Below are positions 1-5,244 of a stretch of 5,244 nucleotides of DNA, in pieces. The DNA comes from Flectobacillus sp. Lineage in GTDB: Bacteria > Bacteroidota > Bacteroidia > Cytophagales > Spirosomataceae. The position numbers were made by a program, and so were the translations under genes. Under the pieces are notes generated by a model that saw only the letters and a list, made by a program, of their open reading frames with translations, was not told where the DNA came from and did no database searches. The stretch lies in assembly GCA_029865665.1 (NCBI GenBank), contig JARXAV010000218.1, positions 1 through 5,244 of the forward strand, in the 5' to 3' direction. How positions within the stretch are numbered: the stretch's first letter is position 1; each line of letters begins with the position of its first letter.

Positions 1-1810
1 AAATATCCGTATTGTGATGCACCAACCAACCACGAGCATTATAATAATTGGTAGCCGTTTCTTTACCCGTTTCAGACAAATCTTTAATCATCGAAAAGAG
101 TGGCTGATGCAACTCGGAAAGATTTAATATTTCGGCAGGCCAATAATTCATTTGTACGTTGATGTTGGTCGTATACTTACTTCCCCAAGGGGGAGACAGT
201 AAATTATTCCAAATCCCCTGTAAATTAGCAGGTTGTGTATTGGGTCTTGACGAAGAAATCAATAAATAGCGTCCATATTGTAGATACAAAGCGATAAAAG
301 CAGGATCATTATTTTTGGCAAAAGCAGCTAACCGTTCATCCGTTGGTAATTCATCAAACGAGGATTTTCCCAACTGAATCTGAAATTTATCGTAATAACG
401 TTGGTACTCTTTTAGGTGACTCGCTTCAATTTCATCAAACGTTTTGCCCCTGATTTGTAGCAAAGTTTCCTGACATCGCTTGCTTGGATTTCCAGAAATG
501 TCTTTATAATTCACAAAATTGGTCGCTGCCATTAAATACAGTTGAACTTCATCCGCATTGGAAACCACAAGATTGGAGTCCGTAATTTGATACGTGCCAT
601 TTTTTAGCACAAAATGTAAAAAAGACTCTCCGTATAAAGCTCCATTTCGCACTTGAACAGACAATCCTAATGTCTGGTTGTCGATTTTTTGCACCTTAAA
701 ACGTTTATGCGGACTCGTTAATTGAAGCTCAAAAGAAATTTGTTTGGGTTTATCCGCTTTAAAATCCATCGCAATTACTTGGTCGGGTTGACTAGCGAAA
801 TAGCGTCTGGTAAAATTGGTTTCACCGACCTTAAAATGCGTACTTACGATGGCTTTCTTCAAATCAAGTTCTCGTTCATAATGGCTATACGCTTGCACAT
901 CAGGAAAATTAATCACAATATCTCCAAAAGGCTGATAATCTGCTTGATACTTCCCCACAACAGGAGGCTCATCGTCTTGAATCCAATACTTCCATTGACC
1001 ATTAAGTACGATTTTCTTGTCTTCCTCCCCCACAGGATACAGACTAATTGGCTTATTTGTGTCTTTATATCCAAGAATTCCTCCCTTACCAGCGTAGTTA
1101 ATTACTAAAATAGCCAACACGTTTTTCCCAGCTTTTAGGACATTGGCGGGAATCTGGTATTTTCTAGGTTCAGTCCCATTCGTCGAAGCAACCAACTGAC
1201 CATTGATATAGGTAAAATCTTGTTCTGAAATACGATTTAAATCCAACACAAATGTTTTGCCTTCCCATTCAGCAGGAATTGTTAGCGTTGTTCTAAACCA
1301 AACAGCCCCATCCAATCCTTCATATCCTTGCACTTCCCAACCATCAAATGAGGGTACTTGTATCGTCTTCCACGTTCGAACATCGTATGAAATTTCGCTA
1401 GGATTTTGTTGTCCAGCAGTAATGGATTTCACTTTTGTTAGCCATTCCTCTCGATTACCTTCAGCACTTTTTAGTCCCATAAAAGTTTTTTCTGCTAATC
1501 CTTCCGCCTCTTTTTGTTTTCCTTGATTCAATAAACTTCTAATTTCGTCAAGATGTTGATAGGCATCTGGACGGTTGTAATTACGAGGTTCGCCCGTCCA
1601 CAAGGATTCTTCGTTAAATTGAATCCGTTCTTGTTCTACCCCACCAAAGACCATAGCCCCCAATCGTCCGTTGCCAATAGGAAGTGCGTCTGTCCAGACC
1701 TTAGCTGGTTTATTATACCAAAGTCGATAGTCTTGGGCAGTAAGCAACTGAGCAAACAAGAGCAGGGAAAATAGCGAAATTACTCTAAAAAAATGGGTTG
1801 AATGAATCAT
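1..1810 (-). CDS. Secreted GH95-family glycoside hydrolase (alpha-L-fucosidase / alpha-L-galactosidase type), partial, C-terminus off the left edge
   Basis: The reading frame starts at ATG 1810-1808 and stays open for 603 codons to the window edge, with no in-frame stop or frameshift. Residues 1-25 form a signal peptide (hydrophobic VISLFSLLLFAQLL, likely cut LTA|QDY), so the enzyme is exported. Residues 39-73 carry the GH95 N-terminal signature (ALPIGNGRLGAMVFGG, then QFNEESLWTG). Residues 513-558 carry the family's barrel signature (GRYLLISSSRPN, NLQGIWN, NINVQMNYWPAE). GH95 enzymes are inverting hydrolases with an (alpha/alpha)6 barrel that remove terminal alpha-L-fucose or alpha-L-galactose. 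By motif, N549 and N551 match the two asparagines that position the catalytic water in Bifidobacterium bifidum AfcA. The catalytic acid and the partner aspartate should lie in the missing part. Residues about 113-291 are an extra jelly-roll insert (see findings). With the insert, the full protein should exceed 900 residues. The family call is firm; the sugar specificity is not determined. Confidence 0.93.
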   Translation of the reverse strand, partial: MIHSTHFFRVISLFSLLLFAQLLTAQDYRLWYNKPAKVWTDALPIGNGRLGAMVFGGVEQERIQFNEESLWTGEPRNYNRPDAYQHLDEIRSLLNQGKQKEAEGLAEKTFMGLKSAEGNREEWLTKVKSITAGQQNPSEISYDVRTWKTIQVPSFDGWEVQGYEGLDGAVWFRTTLTIPAEWEGKTFVLDLNRISEQDFTYINGQLVASTNGTEPRKYQIPANVLKAGKNVLAILVINYAGKGGILGYKDTNKPISLYPVGEEDKKIVLNGQWKYWIQDDEPPVVGKYQADYQPFGDIVINFPDVQAYSHYERELDLKKAIVSTHFKVGETNFTRRYFASQPDQVIAMDFKADKPKQISFELQLTSPHKRFKVQKIDNQTLGLSVQVRNGALYGESFLHFVLKNGTYQITDSNLVVSNADEVQLYLMAATNFVNYKDISGNPSKRCQETLLQIRGKTFDEIEASHLKEYQRYYDKFQIQLGKSSFDELPTDERLAAFAKNNDPAFIALYLQYGRYLLISSSRPNTQPANLQGIWNNLLSPPWGSKYTTNINVQMNYWPAEILNLSELHQPLFSMIKDLSETGKETATNYYNARGWLVHHNTDI

Positions 1811-1922
1811 ACAGTTTTGATTGAAATCTAAATACAGCGAATTTAAGCAACTAGCTTCTTGTCAGCATCTACACATTTAGCTTTTTATTGTAGTTTGTTA
1901 GCCAGAAAACTAATTTGACTTG

Positions 1923-1957
1923 ATAGAAACGAACGTAATTTCTATTCCGATAGGAAA
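1923..1957. repeat. Cluster of three alternating ATAGAAA/TTTCTAT repeats
   Basis: ATAGAAA (1923-1929) is followed after nine bases by its exact reverse complement TTTCTAT (1939-1945), then after four bases by ATAGGAAA (1950-1957), a one-base-longer variant of the first copy. The middle copy could therefore pair with either neighbour. TTCC-GATA-GGAA (1945-1956) is a second small palindrome inside the cluster. It lies about 40 to 75 bases upstream of the proposed -7 box of the permease gene, so it fits a regulator-binding region better than a transcribed leader. The repeats are short and the DNA is AT-rich, so chance is possible. Confidence 0.35.
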
Positions 1958-1971
1958 ATATATTAACTCTA

Positions 1972-2004
1972 TTAGCTAAATATAGTGATTATCCTATATT
2001 TTTG
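1972..2004 (+). promoter_or_regulatory. Candidate Bacteroidota-type promoter for the permease gene
   Basis: TATTTTTG at 1997-2004 matches the TAnnTTTG -7 element used by the Bacteroidota housekeeping sigma factor exactly. TTAG at 1972-1975 is a one-mismatch fit to the TTTG -33 element, with 21 bases between the two, within the usual range. Transcription would begin about 6-8 bases after the -7 box, giving a leader of about 20 bases before the GTG start at 2033. The placement is good, but the -33 element is weak. Confidence 0.5.
1978..2001. promoter_or_regulatory. Perfect 8-bp inverted repeat overlapping the -7 box; candidate operator
   Basis: AAATATAG (1978-1985) and CTATATTT (1994-2001) are exact reverse complements separated by an 8-base spacer. 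The centres of the two arms are 16 bases apart, and the right arm overlaps the proposed -7 element at 1997-2004. A dimeric repressor bound here would block the promoter of the permease gene. That role is inferred from position and symmetry only; the arms are AT-rich, and no regulator gene lies in the window. Confidence 0.35.
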
Positions 2005-2032
2005 TGAGAAACATTCAACAAACTAAGAAACA

Positions 2033-3484
2033 GTGAGATATATAAAACCCATCGAAAAACTCATTTTAGAGTCTGAGGAATCTGGTGAGAAAACGTTAAA
2101 ACGTTCATTAAGTGCTTTTCAATTAGTCATGTTAGGCTTAGGCGTAATCATTGGTGCAGGTCTTTTTTCCTTAACAGGTCTAGCCGCTGCAAACAATGCA
2201 GGCCCTGCCGTTACAATTTCCTTTGTAGTTGCCGCTGTTGGCTGTGCCTTTGCGGGTTTATGCTATGCCGAATTTGCAGCGATGATTCCCGTTGCAGGTA
2301 GTGCTTATACCTATTCGTATGCAACCTTGGGCGAAATGATGGCTTGGATTATTGGTTGGGATTTAGTACTCGAATTTTCGGTTGGAGCTGCCACTGTGGC
2401 TATCAGTTGGTCAAATTACTTGGTTAAATTTTTGTCCTTTTATGACCTCCATATTCCACCCCAATTAGTACATTCGCCCTTCGAAACCATCACCTTAGCA
2501 GATGGACAAATCATTCATGGCTTTCTAAATGTGCCTGCTGCGTTAGTAGTCATTTTTATGTCGTATATTCTAATGCGTGGAACGAAAGGCTCTGCCATCT
2601 GGAATGCCATTGTGGTTTCCTTGAAAGTTGCCGTAGTCTTAGTATTCATTGCTTTAGGCTGGAATTACGTACAACCGCAAAACTACCAACCCTATATTCC
2701 AGAAAATACAGGTGTATTTGGTGAATTCGGTTGGTCGGGTATTTTAAGAGGTGCAGGTGTGGTATTTTTTGTATTTTTAGGTTTTGATATTATTTCCACT
2801 GCTGCCCAAGAAACAAAGAATCCGCAACGCAATATGCCCATTGGAATTATTGGTTCGTTGGTGGTTTGTACCATCCTTTTTGTGCTTTTTGCTCATGTAA
2901 TGACAGGGCTTTCCAACTACACAACTTTCAAAAATAATGCAGCTCCTGTTGCCATTGCCATTCAACAAACGCCTTATGCTTGGCTTTCACAAATGGTCAT
3001 TTTAGCCATTTTGGTAGGCTATACCTCGGTTATTTTAGTGGATTTAATGGGACAGTCGAGGGTGTTTTTCAGTATGTCGAAAGACGGACTATTACCTAAA
3101 ATATTCTCCGAGGTTCATCCACGTTTCCGTACACCGTGGAAATCGAATATTTTATTTTGTATCTTTGTAAGTTTATTTGCGGCTTTTGTCCCGATTGATG
3201 TGGTAGGAGAAATGACAAGTATTGGTACTTTATTAGCATTCGTTATGGTATGTGCAGGGATTTTGGTGTTAAGAAAAGTGAATCCCGATGCTCCACGCCC
3301 ATTCAAAACGCCATGGGTTCCTTTTGTGCCGATTATGGGAATTATCACCTGTTTAGGAATGATGGCTTTTTTACCTTTAGATACATGGATTCGATTGATT
3401 GTCTGGATGGCGATTGGGATGGTTATCTATTTTACTTATAGCAAAAAACATAGTGTCATCAGAAAGAATAGCGATTCGAAATAA
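2033..3484 (+). CDS. APC-superfamily amino-acid permease (CAT / YfnA-like)
   Basis: This 483-residue inner-membrane protein has about 12 hydrophobic segments and resembles the cationic amino acid transporter (CAT) branch of the APC superfamily (AA_permease_2 domain), which moves amino acids with protons or by exchange. TM1 holds the unwound substrate-binding motif IIGAGLF (residues 39-45). The TM6 region reads FFVFLGFDIISTAAQETKNPQRNMPIGI-like (about 245-272), a strong CAT signature. The loop after TM8 reads GQSRVFFSMSKDGLLP, followed by VHPRFRTP (340-368), also typical. The start is GTG at 2033: an in-frame TAA at 2024-2026 rules out anything further upstream, and the resulting N-terminus (KPIEKL, then LKRSLS) is the length expected in relatives. 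No Shine-Dalgarno sequence is visible; the bases before the start are A-rich. The length is normal for the family. The actual amino acid carried cannot be told from sequence. The gene is transcribed alone. Confidence 0.92.
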   Translation: MRYIKPIEKLILESEESGEKTLKRSLSAFQLVMLGLGVIIGAGLFSLTGLAAANNAGPAVTISFVVAAVGCAFAGLCYAEFAAMIPVAGSAYTYSYATLGEMMAWIIGWDLVLEFSVGAATVAISWSNYLVKFLSFYDLHIPPQLVHSPFETITLADGQIIHGFLNVPAALVVIFMSYILMRGTKGSAIWNAIVVSLKVAVVLVFIALGWNYVQPQNYQPYIPENTGVFGEFGWSGILRGAGVVFFVFLGFDIISTAAQETKNPQRNMPIGIIGSLVVCTILFVLFAHVMTGLSNYTTFKNNAAPVAIAIQQTPYAWLSQMVILAILVGYTSVILVDLMGQSRVFFSMSKDGLLPKIFSEVHPRFRTPWKSNILFCIFVSLFAAFVPIDVVGEMTSIGTLLAFVMVCAGILVLRKVNPDAPRPFKTPWVPFVPIMGIITCLGMMAFLPLDTWIRLIVWMAIGMVIYFTYSKKHSVIRKNSDSK

Positions 3485-3588
3485 CAGGCGTTAAAAAGGT
3501 ACAAGGTCTAACGTTTATGAGTATCCTTCGCTCGGATTAAAACTGAAAATAGGCTCTTTATGAAATAAGTACCACGACATATTTAACC

Positions 3589-3610
3589 ACATAAATACAT
3601 AGAAAACATA
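3589..3610. repeat. Three closely spaced ACATA units
   Basis: ACATA occurs at 3589-3593, 3597-3601 and 3606-3610, the last two followed by G, with unit starts 8 and 9 bases apart. The stretch reads like AACCACATA-aat-ACATAG-aaa-ACATAG. Similar AACCACATAGAAACATAG-like strings are, from memory, common in intergenic DNA of Bacteroidota genomes, but I cannot verify that here. The function is unknown. Confidence 0.4.
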
Positions 3611-3618
3611 GTTGTATA

Positions 3619-3641
3619 AAATAATTGATAATCAATTATTT
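3619..3641. repeat. Perfect 23-nt AT-rich palindrome
   Basis: The arms AAATAATTGAT (3619-3629) and ATCAATTATTT (3631-3641) are exact reverse complements around a single central A at 3630. With no loop it would not fold well as RNA, so a protein-binding site on DNA is a better reading than a terminator. The core GATAATC is shared with the centre of Fur boxes, but the flanking half-sites are shifted by one base, and no gene starts nearby. Confidence 0.5.
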
Positions 3642-3691
3642 GCACTCGCTATACTTCTATATGATTCTTAAAATAAATGTGTCTGATTACT

Positions 3692-3745
3692 TAACTTCGT
3701 TTAACGCAGATAGGGTTTGAACCTTTTCTGCGTTAAACGAAGTTA
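3692..3745. repeat. Perfect 19-bp inverted repeat (long hairpin) in the middle of the convergent spacer
   Basis: TAACTTCGTTTAACGCAGA (3692-3710) and its exact reverse complement (3727-3745) flank a 16-base centre. Inside the centre, after one T-T mismatch, AGGGTT can pair with AACCTT (one G-T), leaving a short TG loop if fully closed. The whole unit therefore forms an almost continuous hairpin of about 25 pairs. It sits almost exactly midway between the two convergent stop codons, which fits a bidirectional terminator. However, it is more than 180 bases from either gene and lacks a clean T-run on either side. A small non-autonomous repeat element (REP- or MITE-like) is the main alternative. 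Confidence 0.7.
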
Positions 3746-3759
3746 TTTTATAACGAAGT
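3736..3759 (+). repeat. Direct repeat of AACGAAGT, the outer end of the long hairpin
   Basis: AACGAAGT at 3736-3743 forms the outer part of the right hairpin arm and recurs exactly at 3752-3759, 16 bases later. Together with the inverted copy ACTTCGTT at 3694-3701 there are three copies of this octamer within 66 bases. The third copy lies outside the hairpin and could pair with the left arm instead of the right one. Confidence 0.5.
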
Positions 3760-3928
3760 AAAATCATAGAGAATCTGAAAAATAAGTACTCGTCGATAAA
3801 GAGTTTATGATATTGGTTGTCTCAAGATATGGCATAAGCTATTAGAGAATAATTGTTTATCGAAATCTTTGAACATTGAACTTTAAACTGACGACTAGTT
3901 TTATAGAATGCTTTAAACTCTACACTTT

Positions 3929-4438
3929 TCACACACTTCCTACTCTTTTTCCAAGAATTTTCAAGCCTCTTTCTTCTCCGTCAAGAACAGCGATGTTAGG
4001 TAAGGTTGCCCAGTCTTCAAATCCAAAATGTCTGAATAATTTCAAACTAGGCTCGTTGTGTGCGAAAATAAAACCCAATAGCGTTTTAATTCCCAATTGG
4101 GGAACAACATCAATGCAATGTTGTAAAATGAGCTTTCCAAAGCCATTTCCTCGTTGATTTTCATCTAAATAAATACTGATTTCCACCGTGGCATCATAGG
4201 CAGGTCTTCCGTAAAACGATTGAAAACTAACCCATCCGACAACTTGATTTTCTGAATTTTCAACCATCCAAAGTGGTCTTTTTTCTGGGCTATGCTCATC
4301 AAACCATTTTTGTCGGCTCGCCACCGAAACAGGTTCGGTATCAGCAGTAACCATTCTTGACGCAATAGTAGAATTATAAATTGCAACGATGGTACTCAAA
4401 TCATCAAGATTAGCATCTCGATAGCTCAATTGACTCAT
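3929..4438 (-). CDS. GNAT-family N-acetyltransferase, phosphinothricin-acetyltransferase-like
   Basis: This complete 169-residue cytoplasmic protein runs from ATG at 4438 to TGA at 3931-3929 and should transfer an acetyl group from acetyl-CoA to an amino group. It has the full GNAT layout: YRDANLDDLSTIVAIYN at the N-terminus, and VEISIYLDENQRGNGFGKLIL (85-105) holding the acetyl-CoA pyrophosphate loop R96-x-x-G99-x-G101. Motif B reads GFIFAHNEPSLKLFRHFGF (122-140) with N128. The segments VTADTEPVSV (30-39), RPLWMVE (54-60), VVGWVSF and FYGRPAYDATVE (75-86) are characteristic of the Pat/MnaT-like subfamily, which acetylates phosphinothricin, methionine sulfone or related small amino acids. E86 is at the position conserved as the likely catalytic glutamate. 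The length is normal. The gene stands alone, divergent from the SusC-like gene and convergent with the permease. Its true substrate is unknown, and herbicide resistance should not be assumed. Confidence 0.9.
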   Translation of the reverse strand: MSQLSYRDANLDDLSTIVAIYNSTIASRMVTADTEPVSVASRQKWFDEHSPEKRPLWMVENSENQVVGWVSFQSFYGRPAYDATVEISIYLDENQRGNGFGKLILQHCIDVVPQLGIKTLLGFIFAHNEPSLKLFRHFGFEDWATLPNIAVLDGEERGLKILGKRVGSV

Positions 4439-4659
4439 AAATAGTGATTAATTTGTTGATTTTAGAAACTGTTTAAAAGTTAATGCAAAAAAGCCAAAAA
4501 GCTTTATGTAGGTAGAAAATTTACAGTAAAAGTTAAAGAATATTTAATTCTCCGTAAATATTAGTACTTAATTACATATTTTTCAATATATTTAAGTTAC
4601 AATAATCATTTAATGTTTTTTTGAGTTTATTCTAATCAATTACACAATCAACCAAACTT
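4439..4659. other. Divergent intergenic region between the acetyltransferase and SusC-like genes
   Basis: This 221-base AT-rich stretch should carry promoters for both flanking genes. No exact TAnnTTTG element is present for either. The best plus-strand candidate is TATTTTTC at 4577-4584 (one mismatch), without a good -33 partner. It would give a leader of nearly 70 bases before the SusC-like start. TTTACAGTAAA (4520-4530) and AAAGCTTT (4498-4505) are small palindromes of doubtful meaning. No open reading frame or RNA gene is visible. Confidence 0.6.
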
Positions 4660-5244
4660 ATGAAGCAAAAACTTGTACTTGCTACTGGGGGAAGTCTTTG
4701 TGCCTTACTATTTTCCTTTCCCATTTGGATACCTAAGGCAAAAGCAACAACAGCCCCAAACAACTTCATCAACTTACAAATCCAGAATACCGTTTCTGGT
4801 ACAATTACAGAAGTCAATAGTGACGGAATGAGTAACCCTATTCCCGGGGTGACTGTTCGAGAAAAAGGGACTCAAAATGGTACGAACACCGACAAAAGCG
4901 GCCGCTACTCCCTCAAAGTAAAAGACGGAGCTACCTTAGTCATCTCAGCAATTGGCTACACTACCCAAGAAATTGTGGTAAATCAACAAAGTGTCATTAA
5001 TGTGGTACTAAGTGTTGATATTAAATCGTTGGACGAAGTTGTCGTAACGGGTTATCAAAAAATTGACCGTGCGATGTTTACAGGTGCGGCGGTTAAGTTG
5101 AAGGCCGATGACATCAAGATTGCGGGAACGATTGATGTTGGGCGTATGCTCGAAGGACGTGCGGCAGGGGTTTCGGTACAAAACGTATCGGGAACATTTG
5201 GTACTGCTCCCAAAATCAGGATTCGTGGGGCAACTTCTATCACG
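4660..5244 (+). CDS. SusC/RagA-type TonB-dependent outer-membrane receptor, partial, N-terminal 195 residues
   Basis: The frame starts at ATG 4660 and remains open through 195 codons to the right edge. Residues 1-29 are a signal peptide (K2, K4, a hydrophobic stretch, likely cleavage AKA|TT). Residues about 44-120 form a carboxypeptidase-regulatory-like beta domain (VSGTITE, PIPGVTVREKGTQNGTNTDKSG, YSLKV, ISAIGYTTQEI). A TonB-box-like segment DEVVVTGY follows at 125-132. The plug domain then begins, with the SusC signature GRAAGVSVQNVSGTFGTAPKIRIRGATSI (166-194). Such proteins form a beta-barrel that imports glycans or peptides across the outer membrane, powered by TonB and capped by a SusD lipoprotein usually encoded just downstream. 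There is no STN domain before the beta domain, so direct anti-sigma-factor signalling is not expected. Relatives are usually about 1000 residues, so most of the gene is outside the window. The substrate cannot be inferred. Confidence 0.94.
   Translation, partial: MKQKLVLATGGSLCALLFSFPIWIPKAKATTAPNNFINLQIQNTVSGTITEVNSDGMSNPIPGVTVREKGTQNGTNTDKSGRYSLKVKDGATLVISAIGYTTQEIVVNQQSVINVVLSVDIKSLDEVVVTGYQKIDRAMFTGAAVKLKADDIKIAGTIDVGRMLEGRAAGVSVQNVSGTFGTAPKIRIRGATSIT

Larger units (their letters stand above)
1811..2032. other. Divergent intergenic region between the GH95 gene and the amino-acid permease gene
   Basis: These 222 bases separate two divergently transcribed genes and should hold both promoters. 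A good Bacteroidota-type -7 element is visible only on the permease side. On the GH95 side the best candidate is a one-mismatch TAAATTCG (minus strand, 1845-1838) without a recognisable -33 partner, so I do not call it. The half nearer the permease contains two sets of short inverted repeats, listed separately. No small open reading frame or RNA gene could be supported here. Confidence 0.7.
3485..3928. other. Structured gene-free region between convergent genes
   Basis: These 444 bases lie between the 3' ends of the permease (plus) and the acetyltransferase (minus), which is long for a spacer that should need only terminators. No open reading frame with a credible protein was found; a plus-strand frame beginning at 3876 is mostly the antisense of the acetyltransferase. 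The region contains three ACATA units (3589-3610), a 23-nt palindrome (3619-3641) and a long inverted repeat (3692-3745) with an extra half copy (3752-3759). The last 170 bases hold only weak repeats, such as CTTTAAACT at 3881-3889 and 3911-3919. There is no transposase remnant and no tRNA. Confidence 0.75.

Noticed and set aside
722..1774. Plus-strand open frames at 722-1108, 1257-1526 and 1553-1774
   Set aside because: They lie antisense to the strongly recognisable GH95 gene, and their translations have low-complexity, unfamiliar composition; they are shadows.
2692..3441. Small open frames inside the permease gene on both strands
   Set aside because: They overlap conserved permease coding sequence, have no start context and show no protein-family features.
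3486..3516. Possible terminator just after the permease: CGTTA (3489-3493) pairing with TAACG (3509-3513)
   Set aside because: The stem has only five strong pairs plus wobbles, a 15-base loop and only a three-T tail; too weak to call.
3523..3537. Small hairpin ATCC-ttcgctc-GGAT
   Set aside because: Four base pairs around a seven-base loop is expected by chance and is not followed by a T-run.
3619..3641. Reading the 23-nt palindrome as a Fur box
   Set aside because: Only the central GATAATC matches; the outer half-sites are shifted by a base, and no iron-related gene or promoter is adjacent.
3881..3919. Direct repeat CTTTAAACT exactly 30 bases apart
   Set aside because: A single nine-base AT-rich repeat is expected by chance in a window this size; no further copies were seen.
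3876..4386. Plus-strand frame 3876-4157 and minus-strand frame 4386-4165
   Set aside because: Both overlap the acetyltransferase gene in other frames; the GNAT motifs show which frame is real.
4441..4450. ATAGTGATTA shared with 1982-1991 upstream of the permease
   Set aside because: Several repeated ten-mers are expected by chance in 5 kb of AT-rich DNA, and the position relative to the gene starts differs.
4660..4746. Possible lipoprotein signal at C14 of the SusC-like protein
   Set aside because: The residues before the cysteine (GSL-C) do not fit a lipobox, while AKA|TT further on is a good ordinary cleavage site.
4632..5243. Minus-strand frames at 4632-4817 and 5055-5243
   Set aside because: They are antisense to the SusC-like gene, whose signal peptide, regulatory domain and TonB box are clear.

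Overview
The window looks like chromosomal DNA from a member of the Bacteroidota, probably an environmental Cytophagales-type bacterium. The DNA is AT-rich. It carries the start of a SusC/RagA-type TonB-dependent receptor and a secreted family-95 glycoside hydrolase of Bacteroidota style. One TAnnTTTG-type -7 element is present, and there are no strong Shine-Dalgarno sites before the genes. The genus assignment is inference; the phylum is well supported by the SusC-like protein.

Layout from left to right. (1) Positions 1-1810, minus strand: the first 603 codons of a secreted GH95 alpha-L-fucosidase/alpha-L-galactosidase-type enzyme. Its N-terminal domain is split by an extra GH2/sialate-O-acetylesterase-like jelly-roll of about 180 residues. 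Its C-terminal part lies off the left edge. (2) 1811-2032: a divergent intergenic region with inverted repeats and a likely promoter for the next gene. (3) 2033-3484, plus strand: a complete amino-acid permease of the APC superfamily (CAT/YfnA-like) that starts at GTG. (4) 3485-3928: a 444-bp gene-free region between convergent genes. It is rich in structure: three ACATA units, a perfect 23-nt AT-rich palindrome, and a perfect 19-bp inverted repeat with an additional nearby half copy. (5) 3929-4438, minus strand: a complete GNAT N-acetyltransferase of the phosphinothricin-acetyltransferase-like type. (6) 4439-4659: a divergent intergenic region without a convincing promoter. (7) 4660-5244, plus strand: the first 195 codons of a SusC/RagA-type outer-membrane receptor, running off the right edge.

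There is no sign that these four genes form one operon, since strands alternate at every gene. The GH95 enzyme would release terminal fucose or galactose from glycans in the periplasm or at the cell surface. The SusC-like protein would import an oligomeric nutrient across the outer membrane, presumably with a SusD partner beyond the right edge. The permease brings amino acids across the inner membrane, and the acetyltransferase acts in the cytoplasm. I see no mobile element, CRISPR array, RNA gene or clearly new defence or metabolic system. The most unusual things here are the structured convergent spacer and the domain insertion in the GH95 enzyme.
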